A stretch of DNA of 64,000 nt from Natrinema sp. SYSU A 869 (GTDB lineage: Archaea > Halobacteriota > Halobacteria > Halobacteriales > Natrialbaceae): assembly GCF_019879105.1 (NCBI RefSeq), contig NZ_CP082249.1:124001-188000 (forward strand), written 5' to 3'. The notes beneath the pieces are model-generated. The model was not told the origin of the DNA, did not search any database, and saw only the letters and a list, made by a program, of their open reading frames with translations. The translations under genes and the position numbers were made by a program. Shown in pieces: positions 1 to 9,670 of this stretch (positions are counted from its first letter, which is position 1; each line of letters begins with the position of its first letter).

Positions 1-870
1 GAGGCCGACCTCGGCCAGCCCTGCGCCGAGGGCCCACAGCTCCGGGCTGGCGGGGACGACCGCCGTCAGATCGTACCGGTCCACGACCGCGAGCGCGATG
101 CCGGGTCGCAGGAGTTTCTGGCCGAGGCCGAGGGAGATGAACGTACAGCCGAGGCCGATGCGAACGATCGTCGGCATGAGCGAGCGGTACCTGCGAATCC
201 ATCCCTGGAACGCGCGGGCACGGTCGTACACCGGATCGAACCGGCCGTAGACCGTCCCCGATGTCCCGGCGACGTACTGGAGGACGTGGTCCGCGCTCGG
301 ACGCCCGCTGCCGAGTAACGCGAGTGCGAGCAGCCCGCCGACGAACTCGAGTTGCAACACGAGAATCGGCCGAAATGCGAGGCCGACGAGGTAGGCAGCG
401 AGCGTGAACATCGCGACGACTCGCGTCGCCAGACCGAAGAGGAGGAAGAAGCCGAGCGTGACCTGCAGGAGCCGGAGTTCGACGTGGAGTGCGGGGCTGA
501 TGAAGTAGCCGCTGAACCCGGCACCGATCAACGGAATGCCAAAGGAGATTCGGAGCAGCCAGGGGACGTACTCGGTGTACTCCTGCATGGCAGCCCGGAA
601 CGACGCGATGTCCCGGGGCAGCGGACGAACGACGAGATAGATCGCGATCACGACGACGACAGCGACCCCGCCCGCTAGCAGCGGGCCGACGACGAACGGA
701 TCGGTCAGCGACTCGGCGAAGAACTCGCCGACAGTGACGTCACGCTCCTCGTCGACAACGTATTCCTCGTGTGCACGGGCCGTTCCGACTGTTCGGAGCA
801 GGAACGCGAGACCGAGCACAACCGTTCCGATGAGTCGCCGGTCTCGAATCCGCTGCGATCTGTCCCCCAT
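1..870 (-). CDS. DoxX-like integral membrane protein (partial, 3' end outside window)
   Basis: The reading frame starts at ATG (complement of 868-870) and stays open to the left edge, so the C-terminus is missing. The visible 290 residues have several hydrophobic spans: one near the N-terminus that looks like a signal or anchor, a strong one around residues 60-80, and three or four more after residue 105. Glycine-rich segments such as LLRISFGIPLIGAGFSGYF and a second similar block around residue 240 suggest two DoxX-like repeats. DoxX-family proteins are small membrane proteins linked to quinone or thiol redox, but the substrate here cannot be read from the sequence. Family assignment is moderate. 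Confidence 0.6.
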   Translation of the reverse strand, partial: MGDRSQRIRDRRLIGTVVLGLAFLLRTVGTARAHEEYVVDEERDVTVGEFFAESLTDPFVVGPLLAGGVAVVVVIAIYLVVRPLPRDIASFRAAMQEYTEYVPWLLRISFGIPLIGAGFSGYFISPALHVELRLLQVTLGFFLLFGLATRVVAMFTLAAYLVGLAFRPILVLQLEFVGGLLALALLGSGRPSADHVLQYVAGTSGTVYGRFDPVYDRARAFQGWIRRYRSLMPTIVRIGLGCTFISLGLGQKLLRPGIALAVVDRYDLTAVVPASPELWALGAGLAEVGL

Positions 871-978
871 CACTGCGACGTACGACCGGCGCAGTGAAAA
901 TACGACTGTCCGATAGGGCGAGTACCGTCGTGTTTGCCCCTCGAACGCGTGTCTGGACGACTGCAGTTCGATTCGACT

Positions 979-1446
979 TTAAACGTCGAAGACGACATAT
1001 GCTTCCCAGTCCTCGTTGCCACCGCCGTCCCCGCCGACGCGCTCGAGACGCATTTCCGAGTACGTCACCGCCTTCACCTCGCGGGCGTCGATCTCGGGAA
1101 GCGGGACGCCGCGGGCGCTGGCCTCGAGGGTCCATTCGTCCGATTCGTCGGTCGCGTCCGGTCTCTGGTCCGACGCGGGCGTCTCGATCGACTCCACGAG
1201 ATGATCGACTGGCAACTCCGCCCGAACGTCTCGCAGGTAGATCAGTTCGTCGAGGTAGTCGAACAACAGTGCTTCGCGGCTCTCGGCCGTCACGGAAAGC
1301 GGAAAGCGCTCGCCGGTATCGGCCGGGATTTCGTCGCAGGACGCGGCTGCGAGGCCATCGGCCACCGCCGCGAAGGTCGCCTCGAGCGAGTCACCGGTCG
1401 CTGCCACCGCGACGTCGGCAGTGTGGTCGCGCAGTTCGAACCCCAT
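979..1446 (-). CDS. Archease (RtcB tRNA ligase cofactor)
   Basis: The 155-residue product has the archease signature DHTADV at residues 7-12. It also has an acidic mid region with a YLDELIYL-type helix and a C-terminal beta strand ending in AYVVFDV, which closely matches family length and ends. Archease activates the RNA ligase RtcB, which joins tRNA exons after intron removal and repairs RNA in the cytoplasm, by promoting guanylylation and turnover. RtcB itself is not in the window. The gene is single and faces left. Confidence 0.93.
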   Translation of the reverse strand: MGFELRDHTADVAVAATGDSLEATFAAVADGLAAASCDEIPADTGERFPLSVTAESREALLFDYLDELIYLRDVRAELPVDHLVESIETPASDQRPDATDESDEWTLEASARGVPLPEIDAREVKAVTYSEMRLERVGGDGGGNEDWEAYVVFDV

Positions 1447-1615
1447 CTGGGAACCCCTTCTCCGGCCGGGGTCCTATGCCCGTCGTTTCGATCGAGTGGG
1501 CCCAGAATTTTGTCCGAACAGAATACAAATCAGTCCGGACATGTCGACTACGTCTGACGTTCCCGAGGATCGACTGCCGGTGGAATTATATTGACGACGC
1601 TGGTAGGTTGTGGTA

Positions 1616-2092
1616 GTGAGCGTCAATATCGACAGTCGCGTCGTCGCACCGGGGAGCGACGATTTCGTCGACGACGCCTGGCAGCTCAAGGAGACGATCA
1701 ATCGTCAGGAGGATGTACTCAAGCAGCGGTACGACTTCTTTACTGACGCGTATCGACGGTCGAAAGTCCACTGTTACGTCCAAGACGACCAACTCATCGG
1801 ATTCGCCGCCGTTCGACGCGACGGATACATTCTCTTTCTGGCCGTCGATCCCGAGTACCGCAGTGAGGGCATCGGCAAACGACTCGTCGCGCACGTGGCG
1901 GACGACCACGACACGATCACGTGTCATGCCCGAACGAGCAACGAGAACGCCCTACAGTTCTACGAACACCTCGGATTCGAGATCAAGCGCCGGATCGACG
2001 ACTACTACGAGGACGGCGGCGACGCATATTATCTGAAACTCGGTGCCGATGTCGGCATCGCCGACCGGATTTCGGACCTGATTCGACGGTAA
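1616..2092 (+). CDS. GNAT-family N-acetyltransferase
   Basis: The 158-residue product has the GNAT core: a YILFLAVDPEYRSEGIGKRLV segment, where the R-x2-G-I-G-K loop binds the acetyl-CoA pyrophosphate, followed by the ARTSNENALQFYEHLGFE motif that resembles RimI-type protein acetyltransferases. The substrate is unknown. A TATA-like TTATAT lies about 27 bases before the GTG at 1616, so a leaderless transcript starting there is likely. Another GTG six bases upstream is equally possible. Confidence 0.85.
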   Translation: MSVNIDSRVVAPGSDDFVDDAWQLKETINRQEDVLKQRYDFFTDAYRRSKVHCYVQDDQLIGFAAVRRDGYILFLAVDPEYRSEGIGKRLVAHVADDHDTITCHARTSNENALQFYEHLGFEIKRRIDDYYEDGGDAYYLKLGADVGIADRISDLIRR

Positions 2093-2274
2093 CAGATGGT
2101 TCTGTGGTCTCGGGTCAACGCTCTCACAAGCCCCGGCTACCCGTCGGTATCGTCCCGGACAGTACCGTCGACGAGCACTACGTGACCGTCGATTCGCGTG
2201 AATCCGGGTCATCCGCGGACTCGCGTTGATCCGAATTTCCTTCGTCCGTCGACGCTCGAACTGCGCGGAACGTG

Positions 2275-2649
2275 TTACTCGAAGACGGGAATCCGCCTCA
2301 CGAGTCCTGCGCGTTCCGCGCCTTCAACCAGTCCTGCACCGATCCCGAATCCGATCAGGTAGACGATTCCGACGATGATGTGGGCTGGACTGTCAAACGG
2401 TCCGGCCGTGACCTCACGATAAACGAGCCAGAGCGCGTAGACGAGAAATCCACCACCGACGAAGCGCGTGACTCGAGCCCCGGTCAGTGCTGAGAACGCG
2501 CCACCGAAAATCGTACACGTGGCCAGTGAACTGGCGAAGAAAGCCGATTCGCTCCGGTCTACGAGCACGGCCCACAGCCCGCGTCCGGGTATTAGGAGGA
2601 GATACGTCACCGCGAACACAAAGAGACCACTGGCCAGGATCTCCCCCAC
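2275..2649 (-). CDS. Small integral membrane protein, haloarchaeal, unknown function
   Basis: The 124-residue product is almost entirely hydrophobic with about four predicted membrane spans: LFVFAVTYLLLIPG, a span near residues 35-55, VYALWLVY, and IIVGIVYLIGFGIGAGLV. The start is GTG. A TATA box lies upstream in the shared gap with priS. I recognise no catalytic motif or named family. High GC at third positions and a regular membrane topology support it as a real gene. Confidence 0.6.
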   Translation of the reverse strand: MGEILASGLFVFAVTYLLLIPGRGLWAVLVDRSESAFFASSLATCTIFGGAFSALTGARVTRFVGGGFLVYALWLVYREVTAGPFDSPAHIIVGIVYLIGFGIGAGLVEGAERAGLVRRIPVFE

Positions 2650-2690
2650 CCCACGCCACGTGGTTTCATACTGATACCTTTCGGGGCATC

Positions 2691-2700
2691 ATATATAATT
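2691..2700 (-). promoter_or_regulatory. TATA box for the membrane protein gene
   Basis: An AT-only run (atatataatt) in otherwise GC-rich DNA lies about 40 bases before the GTG start of the leftward membrane-protein gene, a usual archaeal TATA position allowing a short leader. It could equally serve the rightward side, although priS has its own TATA-like attatac near 2777. Confidence 0.5.
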
Positions 2701-2810
2701 GGTGGCAATTCTACACGAATCAACCGCACGCGCCACATCTCGAGACCCCTTCCAGCCGGGTCGATCATTCGGCAAGATTATACGCCCCCATCCACGACTA
2801 CTCGAGTCGT

Positions 2811-3986
2811 ATGGAGGAGCGAACGAGGGCCTATTTGCGGGGGCGATTTCGCGACCATTATCGACGCACAGAGATCACGCCGCCGCCCGCGGCCAACGAA
2901 CGCGAGTGGGGCTTCATCCCGTGGACGGAGGGCCCCGATACGACGATGGTTCGCCACCGTTCGCTGCTCGAGCTGGGCGATCTCTCGGAGTTTCTCGTCC
3001 GAAAGCGCCCGCGACACGTCTACTTCTCCGCCGGCCGGTTTCGCGACCCCGGCGCGAGTTCGATGTCCGAGAAGGAGTGGCAGTCCGCTGATCTCGTCTT
3101 CGACCTCGACGCCGACCACCTTCCCAGCGTCACGCTGGGCGAGGACAGCTATGGCGAGATGCTCGCGAAGTGTAAGGATGCCCTGCTCCGGCTGCTCGAG
3201 TTTCTCGAGGACGATTTCGCCTTCGAGATTCTCGAGATCGTCTTCTCGGGCGGCCGGGGGTATCACGTCCACGTCCGCGACGAGAACGTCTTACACTTAG
3301 AGCGGGAGCACCGCCGCGAGATCGTCGACTACGTCCGCGGCATCGGTCTCGAGTTCGAGGACCTGATCGAGACTGAGACGGTGTCCGGATTGGGACGGAA
3401 GACCCCGACAGAGCGCCGTACGCTCCGGATCGAGGGCGGGTGGGGCGCTCGAATTCACGACCACTTCATGGCCTTCGTCGACGAGTTGCTCGAACTCGAG
3501 GAGGATGCCGCCCTTGAGCGGCTCCAGTCCTTCGACGGCATCGGCGAGGGGAAGGCCCAGGCCACGCTGAACGCCGCCCGTAATAATCACGAGCAACTCG
3601 AGGCGGGCAACGTCACCGTCCACACTGCGATCGCGCAGTTAGCCGAACGGTTCGCAAGTACGGCCGTCGAGCGGGACAACGCGCCCATCGACGAACCTGT
3701 CACGACGGACACGAACCGACTGATCCGACTCCCGGGCAGTCTCCACGGCGGGAGCGGGCTGAAAACGGTACGACTCGAGCGCGACGAAATCGCGGACTTC
3801 GACCCGCTGGTCGACGCCGTTCCGGAGACGTTCGAGGGCCACGAGATCACGGTCGACGTCAGTGACGGCGGTGAGGTCGAACTTGGAGGAGATACCTTTA
3901 CGGTCTCGGAGGGAGACCAGTCACTACCAGAGTACGTTGCCGTGTTCCTGATGGCACGCGGCCGCGCCGAGAAGGAGAAAGAATGA
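2811..3986 (+). CDS. priS: DNA primase small (catalytic) subunit PriS
   Basis: The 391-residue protein is the catalytic subunit of the archaeal/eukaryotic primase, which makes RNA or DNA primers with PriL. The metal-binding acidic triad is visible as DLVFDLDADH near residue 100, and the SGGRGYHVHV motif near residue 150 is the nucleotide-binding SGxGxHxH signature. A TRRLRLPGSLHG-type segment (here TNRLIRLPGSLHGG) near residue 305 is the conserved late motif. The ATG at 2811 gives the standard N-terminus MEERTRAYLRGRF, and a longer in-frame extension looks noncoding. It overlaps the GINS gene by four bases (ATGA), so the two are co-translated. Confidence 0.96.
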   Translation: MEERTRAYLRGRFRDHYRRTEITPPPAANEREWGFIPWTEGPDTTMVRHRSLLELGDLSEFLVRKRPRHVYFSAGRFRDPGASSMSEKEWQSADLVFDLDADHLPSVTLGEDSYGEMLAKCKDALLRLLEFLEDDFAFEILEIVFSGGRGYHVHVRDENVLHLEREHRREIVDYVRGIGLEFEDLIETETVSGLGRKTPTERRTLRIEGGWGARIHDHFMAFVDELLELEEDAALERLQSFDGIGEGKAQATLNAARNNHEQLEAGNVTVHTAIAQLAERFASTAVERDNAPIDEPVTTDTNRLIRLPGSLHGGSGLKTVRLERDEIADFDPLVDAVPETFEGHEITVDVSDGGEVELGGDTFTVSEGDQSLPEYVAVFLMARGRAEKEKE

Positions 3987-5002
3987 ATTTAGATGAGCTG
4001 CGTTCAGTCCAGAGCAAGGAGCGCCAGAAGGACAGCCTCCAGAATCTGCGCCCCTCGTTCTATCAGGAGGTCGGCGAGTATATCGCCGATCTCGAGGACG
4101 AACGCGACCGCGTCGCCGATCAGGCTGACGATCCCTTTTCCTCGCCCGAAGTCGGCCGCCTGACCGACGAAATCGAGACCGCCAAGGACGTCGTCGAAGC
4201 GATCTACGAGCGCCGGATGGGCAAACTCGTCAAACAGGCCAGCCTCGCCGCGGCCGGGATGCCGGCCGACGACGAGGGCCTGACCGCCGAGGAAGCCGAT
4301 CTGTTCGACGATCTCGTCGAGCGGATCGGATCGAACAAGAGCCGCGTCCTCGACGTCCTCGAGGGCGTCGAGGACTCGGTCACCGGTTCGGACGCAGGCG
4401 CTGGCGCTGGCTCAACGGCTGCATCCGATACCCCGCCGACCGGTGCGCCCGGTGATATCGAGCCGCGAGCCGAGAATCCGCCGGCCGGCGATGCGACCGC
4501 GGATGACACGCCATCGGCACCGTCCGACGCACCCTCGTCGAACGTCGATCCCGTTGCGGAGGATGATGCGCGAGCGAACGACTCGAGTGGCGTCTCCCCT
4601 GCCGACGTCATGGGCGGGGACGATCCGTCGGTCGGGGCGACTGATGGGAGCACGGCGGATCGAACCGAGAGTATCGACCCGGCGGACGGACCGCCGGGCC
4701 AGCCACCGAGCGAGGGTCCCGGCAATCACGAGGGGAACGCGACTCCCCCGGAGTCCGACACCGGTACCGACCGCCCTGTCGACTCGCCGGCCGCGGAAGG
4801 CGACGCCGCTCCAGCGGCCGGCGACGCTCAGGACACGACCGCCGAGATCGATCGCACAACCGTTCGAATCACCAGCGATATCGGCTCCATTCTCGGCGTC
4901 GATGACCGGGAGTATACCCTGACGAGCGACGACGTCGTCACGCTGCCAGAACAAAACGCCGCCCCACTCGTCGAGCGAGAGGCCGCCGAACGGCTCGAGT
5001 AA
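3983..5002 (+). CDS. GINS complex protein (Gins51-like)
   Basis: The 339-residue protein begins with MNLDELRSVQSKERQKDSLQ and an alpha-helical A domain of about 135 residues typical of archaeal GINS. A long acidic Ser/Thr/Pro/Asp-rich linker covers about residues 135-280. The C-terminal beta domain is IGSILGVDDREYTLTSDDVVTLP. GINS binds MCM helicase and Cdc45/GAN at the fork and stimulates unwinding. The ATGA overlap with priS is the arrangement known from haloarchaea and links GINS to priming. The very long disordered linker fits a halophilic protein. Assignment rests on the domain ends and the priS partnership. Confidence 0.9.
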   Translation: MNLDELRSVQSKERQKDSLQNLRPSFYQEVGEYIADLEDERDRVADQADDPFSSPEVGRLTDEIETAKDVVEAIYERRMGKLVKQASLAAAGMPADDEGLTAEEADLFDDLVERIGSNKSRVLDVLEGVEDSVTGSDAGAGAGSTAASDTPPTGAPGDIEPRAENPPAGDATADDTPSAPSDAPSSNVDPVAEDDARANDSSGVSPADVMGGDDPSVGATDGSTADRTESIDPADGPPGQPPSEGPGNHEGNATPPESDTGTDRPVDSPAAEGDAAPAAGDAQDTTAEIDRTTVRITSDIGSILGVDDREYTLTSDDVVTLPEQNAAPLVEREAAERLE

Positions 5003-5016
5003 GCCGTCTCTCGGCG

Positions 5017-5037
5017 CTTTATCTCGTTTTCGTCTCC
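5017..5037 (+). terminator. T-rich terminator after the priS-GINS operon
   Basis: Directly after the GINS stop, the sequence ctttatctcgttttcgtctcc carries T-rich runs in a GC-rich background. In archaea such tracts signal termination without needing a hairpin, probably aided by FttA, which is encoded in this window. Confidence 0.45.
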
Positions 5038-5093
5038 AGTCCGTTGCCGTGTGAAACCGTAACGTATACAGTACCGGTCGCTAACTCGCATGC

Positions 5094-5567
5094 ATGCTCG
5101 ACGTCGGCGATGAGGCACCCGAGTTCGAACTGCAAAACCAACACGGCGAAACGGTCACCCGCTCCGATTTCGAGGGGCAGCGGCTCGTTATTTATTTCTA
5201 TCCGCGCGCTAACACGGAGGGCTGTACGACCGAAGCCTGCGGGTTCAACGACACGCTCCCGCGGCTCGAGGACTGCGATGCCACAGTCGTCGGCATTAGC
5301 GACGACTCTGTCGACGACATTGCCGACTTCGCCGCAGACTACGACCTCAAGTTCGATCTGCTATCGGACGAGTTCGGCGAGGTCGCGACACTGTACGACT
5401 CCTACGGCGAGAAACAGATGTTCGGAAATACCTTCGACGGCGTCTTTCGGAACACCTACGTCGTTGACCCGGACGGGCAGATTGAGGCGGTCTATGAGAG
5501 CGTCTCGCCGGACGGCCACGCTGATGAGGTGCTCGCGGCTCTCGAGCCGGCGGACATCACACACTGA
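5094..5567 (+). CDS. bcp: Peroxiredoxin, Bcp/PrxQ type
   Basis: The 157-residue thiol peroxidase reduces hydrogen peroxide and organic peroxides in the cytoplasm. The peroxidatic cysteine C44 and resolving cysteine C49 sit in EGCTTEACGF, the Bcp signature with five-residue spacing that forms an intramolecular disulfide. The YFYPRANTEGC strand-loop and late arginine of a thioredoxin fold are present. Length is standard for the family. It lies 91 bases after the GINS gene and is probably separately transcribed. Confidence 0.95.
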   Translation: MLDVGDEAPEFELQNQHGETVTRSDFEGQRLVIYFYPRANTEGCTTEACGFNDTLPRLEDCDATVVGISDDSVDDIADFAADYDLKFDLLSDEFGEVATLYDSYGEKQMFGNTFDGVFRNTYVVDPDGQIEAVYESVSPDGHADEVLAALEPADITH

Positions 5568-5613
5568 CGCGGACGCATTCTCTCAGTACGCGGTTTTGCT
5601 CGTCCGCGTCCGC

Positions 5614-5928
5614 TCACGAGTCGGACCCGGATGGGCCGAGCACGCGGACGCGACCGCTATCCGTGACTCGGAGCAGATGATCGTTCAGCGAGAGTTCGAC
5701 GGTGACGGAACCGTTCCGTCGATCGTCGGTCACAAGCGCGTTGAGGGCTTCCGGGTCGAGATGGTCGTACAGCGTGAATCCGTGTTCGGTCGAACAGTCG
5801 ATCGGATCGGTATCGAGTGCGGCCGAAATCGCGTACACAACGGCGATGCTGGCCGGCGTCGTGTCGTCGTACGTCCGTTCGGCGAGGAGGGGCCGTTCGC
5901 CCGGGGGATCGCGATCGGACCCGGGCAT
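5614..5928 (-). CDS. HalOD1 output domain protein
   Basis: The 104-residue product matches the haloarchaeal HalOD1 domain. It has an SIAVVYAISAALDTDPIDC helix, an LYDHLDPEALNALV segment, and a final pair of strands VTVELSLNDHLLRVTDSGRVRV. HalOD1 domains are thought to be outputs of haloarchaeal signalling proteins, but this one stands alone without a sensor or receiver domain. Its stop faces that of bcp. The ligand and partner are unknown. Confidence 0.85.
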   Translation of the reverse strand: MPGSDRDPPGERPLLAERTYDDTTPASIAVVYAISAALDTDPIDCSTEHGFTLYDHLDPEALNALVTDDRRNGSVTVELSLNDHLLRVTDSGRVRVLGPSGSDS

Positions 5929-6232
5929 TAGTCGCTCGTCCTCCTGTCTCTCGATCGTCGATCGTCGATCGCCTCGCCACAGTCGATCGGTGGTCCGACC
6001 ATTACCGATGGTTCCCGATCATTCACTACGAAGCTTTGCCTTGAATAGGAGAGTTCGATCGACGTACCAGCTCTGTCACGATGATCGTCGCACTGGTGTG
6101 TCCCGCCCTGTGACTCGAGTATGCACCGATTACTGTCGGATTTTACCGGACTGAAGAAGTGGAATAGCTTTTCCGCGTTTCGTGTCCATCTCTCTTCCAC
6201 TATGTCTCCCGCAACGAAGGGTCGAATCGATC
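5929..6232. other. Divergent intergenic region between HalOD1 and TrmB-like genes
   Basis: The gap holds the promoters of two divergent genes and no convincing reading frame. A short tandem run of the tcgatcg unit lies at about 5949-5970. T-rich blocks near 6140-6180 (ggattttacc, gaatagctttt) lie on the TrmB side and may include its promoter. Confidence 0.4.
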
Positions 6233-7069
6233 ATGTCTGAAGCCGATGCCGTCGACGCACTGGTGGAGCTAGGGCTTCGAACGTACGAGGCGCAGTGTTT
6301 CGTCGCACTCACACAACTCTCGGAGGGGACGGCAAAGGAGATCAGTCAAGTCGCCGATGTCCCCCAATCACGCGTCTACGATGTCGTCGAACAGTTACAC
6401 CGGATCGGCCTCGTCGATGTCCAGGAGTCGGAGCCGCGCAGATACAGCGTCGTCCCCGTTGCGGTTGCCGGGAAACGACTGCAACAGGAGTATCGCGGCC
6501 ACCTCGAGACCGCGACCACACATCTACAGGAACTCGAGCAACGGACGACCGACGAAGACGGTGTCTGGAAGGTTGCCAGCGATCAAGACGTACATAACCG
6601 GACGGCAGCGGCCATCGAGAACGCCACGAACGAGATCTATCTCCTCGTCGCGGACGAAGAGCTGCTCGAGCCGGCCCTGTTCGAGCGACTCGATGCCGCG
6701 CGCAAGCGGTGCGTTGCAGTCTTCGTCGAAGTTCCGTCGGTATCGGCTCGACAGGCCATCCACAATGTCGTCTCGACAGCGAACGTTGCTGTCACCGGTT
6801 TCGACTTCGATTCGTACAGCGAAACGGATCGGGAACTCGGTCGACTGCTGTTGGTCGACCGGGAGACGATCGTGTTGAGTGCGCTGACGGAGGGACTCGT
6901 CCCGAGCGAAACGACCGAAACGGGGGTCTGGTCCAGCGAGCGAGGTCACGGGCTCGTCGTCTGGCTCCGATATACCCTCGAGGAACGACTGGCAGCGCTC
7001 GAGTTCGAAACCGGTGACCCGGTCGGGCCGTACGACCCGAACGCGGAGTGTACGACGTGCGAAGAATGA
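6233..7069 (+). CDS. TrmB-family transcriptional regulator
   Basis: The 278-residue protein starts with MSEADAVDALVELGLRTYEA and a winged helix (TAKEISQVADVPQSRVYDVVEQL, about residues 30-55), the TrmB signature. A coiled segment near residues 85-110 and a phospholipase-D-like effector fold follow. TrmB proteins bind sugars or other ligands and regulate transport or central metabolism. Three Cys-containing C-terminal residues form a tail ending in ECTTCEE, a possible metal or redox site. An in-frame ATG 17 codons upstream is less likely because family members begin at MSE. The regulated genes cannot be deduced. Confidence 0.85.
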   Translation: MSEADAVDALVELGLRTYEAQCFVALTQLSEGTAKEISQVADVPQSRVYDVVEQLHRIGLVDVQESEPRRYSVVPVAVAGKRLQQEYRGHLETATTHLQELEQRTTDEDGVWKVASDQDVHNRTAAAIENATNEIYLLVADEELLEPALFERLDAARKRCVAVFVEVPSVSARQAIHNVVSTANVAVTGFDFDSYSETDRELGRLLLVDRETIVLSALTEGLVPSETTETGVWSSERGHGLVVWLRYTLEERLAALEFETGDPVGPYDPNAECTTCEE

Positions 7070-7125
7070 GTGGCGCAGTTGCAATCGACGAGCCAGCGGT
7101 CAGCGCGTGACCGCGGTCGTCGACC

Positions 7126-9384
7126 TTACTGGAAGGTGCGGCCGAGCTGTTCGTCCTGCCCGGGTTCGGCCTGCTGGAGCTCGCCTTCGAGTTCCTCGTA
7201 CTGCTCGCGGGTGTCGGGAGAGACGCTCGGGTTGACCTCGTCGAGCGCGTGCTCGAAGTGTTCCTTGCTGATGCGGACGTTGCCGATGGTGTCGCCCATC
7301 TCCTCGGAGTCGACCGAGTTGATGAACTCGCGGCTGGCGGCCATCGAAGCCTCGCGACAGACCGCTTCGATGTCGGCACCGACGTAGCCCTCTGTCTTGC
7401 CCGCGAGCCACTCAAGGTCGACCGATTCGGCTAGCGGCTTGTCGCGGGTGTGAACATCGAAGATCTTCTTGCGACCGTCCTCGTCGGGAACCGGCACGTG
7501 AACGTGACGGTCGAGGCGTCCGGGACGGAGCAGGGCGCTGTCGATCAGGTCCGGCCGGTTGGTCGTGGCGATCACGACGACGTCCTCGAGTTCCTCGAGG
7601 CCGTCGAGTTCGGTCAGGAGCTGGGAGACGACGCGTTCACCGACGCCGGAGTCACCCTGGTGCTGGCCGCGTTTGCCTGCGATCGAGTCTATCTCGTCGA
7701 AGAAGATCACGGTCGGTGCGTTCGACCGTGCCTTCTCGAAGACCTCTCGGACGCCCTTCTCGGACTCGCCGACGTACTTGTTCAGCAGTTCGGGGCCCTT
7801 GATCGAGATGAAGTTCGACTGGGCCTCGTTGGCGACGGCCTTGGCGAGCAGCGTCTTCCCCGTGCCCGGTGGACCGTACATGAGGACGCCCTTGGCGGCC
7901 TGCATGTCCATCTGATCGAACACCTCGGGGTAGTCCAGCGGCCACTGGATCGTCTCGCGGAGTTGCTCTTTGGTATTGTCTAGTCCACCGACGTCGTTCC
8001 AGGTGACGTCGGGGACCTCGACGAAGACCTCGCGCATCGCGGAGGGCTGGATGCCCTTGAGCGCCTCCTTGAAGTCTCGCTCGCTCACTTCCAGGGAGTC
8101 GAGCACGTCGGCGTCGATTTCCTCGGACTCGAGGTCGAGTTCGGGGCGGATGCGACGGAGCGCGTTCATCGCGCTCTCGCGGGCCAGCGACTCGAGGTCG
8201 GCACCGACGAAGCCGTGCGTGCTCTCGGCGTACTGATCGAGGTCGATCCCCTCGTCTAAGGGCATCCCGCGGGTGTGGACCTGCAGGATCTCCTTGCGGC
8301 CCTCCTTGTCGGGCACGCCGATCTCGATCTCGCGGTCGAAGCGACCGCCGCGGCGGAGCGCTGGATCGATCGCGTCGACACGGTTGGTCGCAGCGATGAC
8401 TGTCACGCGACCCCGTTCCTCGAGGCCGTCCATCAGGCTGAGAAGTTGGGCGACGACGCGTCGTTCGACGTCACCGCCGGCCTCCTCGCGCTTGGCCGCG
8501 ATGGAGTCGAGTTCGTCGATGAAGATAATCGAGGGGGCGTTCTCCTCAGCCTCCTCGAAGACCTCGCGGAGCTGTTCCTCGGACTCACCGTAGTACTTCG
8601 ACATGATCTCCGGGCCGGAGATCGTCTCGAAGTGAGCGTCGATCTCGTTGGCGACGGCCTTGGCCATCAGGGTCTTCCCCGTTCCCGGCGGGCCGTGCAG
8701 GAGGACGCCCTTCGGCGGTTCGATCCCCAGCTGCTGGAACAGCTCGGGGTGGCGCATCGGCAGTTCGATCATCTCGCGGACCTGGTCGAGCTCGTCGTCT
8801 AAGCCACCGATGTCCTCGTAAGCGACATCCGGGACGCCCTCTGCGGACCCGCTACCGGACTGGACTTGTTCGGCAGGGGTCTCGGAGATTTCGATGCTCG
8901 TCGAATCCGTGATGACAACGGTGCCCGACGGCGAGGTGCTCGCAATCTTCAGCGGGACCGACTGGCCGGAACCGGCCATGGGCCCGAACGAGAGCGAGAA
9001 CGGTACCGTCTGACCCTCGGTGACGGCCTGACCGGAAAGCTTGTCGCGGACGAGCGGACCGATGTCACCGCGGATCCGCAGATTCTGGGGCAAGGCGACG
9101 GTGACCGATTTGGCCGGTTTGACATCGGCGGGTTCGATGGTGACACTGTCGTCGATACCGACGTCGGCCTCCTGGCGCAGGCGGCCGTCGATTCGGACGA
9201 TGCCGCGTCCCTCGTCTTCGGGGTAGCCGGGCCAAACGCGAGCGACGGCCTGACTCTCGCTTTTGCCCTTGATGACGATGTAGTCCCCGTTCTCGAGGTC
9301 GAGTTCGTTCATGGAGACACGATCGATCGCGGCCAGTCCGCGACCGGCGTCCTTTTGTTTAAGTGGTTTGACAGTAAGTTTCAT
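7126..9384 (-). CDS. cdc48: CDC48/VAT AAA+ ATPase
   Basis: The 752-residue protein has the N-terminal substrate- and cofactor-binding double-psi barrel (about residues 1-185) followed by two AAA+ modules. Walker A GPPGTGKT lies near residues 231 and 504, with Walker [10 protein letters not shown] and VIFFDEIDS. Arginine-finger-bearing [11 protein letters not shown] and [11 protein letters not shown] follow. CDC48 hexamers unfold proteins and pull apart complexes, feeding the proteasome. The start overlaps the stop of the upstream Hsp20-like gene (ATGA), so the two form one operon. The C-terminal tail ends QLGRTFQ rather than the hydrophobic-tyrosine-X motif of proteasome ATPases. Confidence 0.97.
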   Translation of the reverse strand: MKLTVKPLKQKDAGRGLAAIDRVSMNELDLENGDYIVIKGKSESQAVARVWPGYPEDEGRGIVRIDGRLRQEADVGIDDSVTIEPADVKPAKSVTVALPQNLRIRGDIGPLVRDKLSGQAVTEGQTVPFSLSFGPMAGSGQSVPLKIASTSPSGTVVITDSTSIEISETPAEQVQSGSGSAEGVPDVAYEDIGGLDDELDQVREMIELPMRHPELFQQLGIEPPKGVLLHGPPGTGKTLMAKAVANEIDAHFETISGPEIMSKYYGESEEQLREVFEEAEENAPSIIFIDELDSIAAKREEAGGDVERRVVAQLLSLMDGLEERGRVTVIAATNRVDAIDPALRRGGRFDREIEIGVPDKEGRKEILQVHTRGMPLDEGIDLDQYAESTHGFVGADLESLARESAMNALRRIRPELDLESEEIDADVLDSLEVSERDFKEALKGIQPSAMREVFVEVPDVTWNDVGGLDNTKEQLRETIQWPLDYPEVFDQMDMQAAKGVLMYGPPGTGKTLLAKAVANEAQSNFISIKGPELLNKYVGESEKGVREVFEKARSNAPTVIFFDEIDSIAGKRGQHQGDSGVGERVVSQLLTELDGLEELEDVVVIATTNRPDLIDSALLRPGRLDRHVHVPVPDEDGRKKIFDVHTRDKPLAESVDLEWLAGKTEGYVGADIEAVCREASMAASREFINSVDSEEMGDTIGNVRISKEHFEHALDEVNPSVSPDTREQYEELEGELQQAEPGQDEQLGRTFQ

Positions 9385-9629
9385 AGTTCCTCCTCCAGTT
9401 CGATAGTGAGAACGCCGTTTTTGATAAACGTGTGCGGGTTCTCGGTATCTGCAGGGAGTTCGATCTCGTACTGGTCATCGGCGATGACGACGATAACAGT
9501 ACCGTCGACGATGTCGACCGATGCGTCGGCCTCCTCGGTACCGAAGTCGACAGCCATCACTGTGCTGTCGTCGTATTCGTATCGACGAGCCACCTGTCCC
9601 TCTTCGGGGGTGAATTGTTCGGGAGTCAT
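9381..9629 (-). CDS. Small Hsp20-like protein translationally coupled to cdc48 (DUF7127-type)
   Basis: The 82-residue acidic protein consists of one beta-rich domain. It starts with [19 protein letters not shown], contains [25 protein letters not shown], and ends [17 protein letters not shown]. The last block (IKNGVLTI) matches the alpha-crystallin/Hsp20 and GvpH core. I call it an Hsp20-like protein of the haloarchaeal DUF7127 type; the DUF number is from memory. Its stop overlaps the cdc48 start by four bases, which suggests a co-chaperone or substrate-delivery role for CDC48. That role is inference. Confidence 0.75.
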   Translation of the reverse strand: MTPEQFTPEEGQVARRYEYDDSTVMAVDFGTEEADASVDIVDGTVIVVIADDQYEIELPADTENPHTFIKNGVLTIELEEEL

Positions 9630-9654
9630 GCTGTAACTAACCCAAGGTAAGCGC

Positions 9655-9670
9655 CGAAAATATATAAGCC
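9655..9670 (-). promoter_or_regulatory. TATA box for the Hsp20-like/cdc48 operon
   Basis: On the minus strand the run ggcttatatattttcgg contains a strong TATA core about 35 bases before the ATG at 9629. It implies a transcript start about nine bases before the ATG. Confidence 0.65.

Noticed and set aside
5949-5970. tcgatcg tandem run as a functional site
   Set aside because: Short, low-complexity and common by chance in this GC-rich, GATC-containing DNA; no second copy near other promoters.
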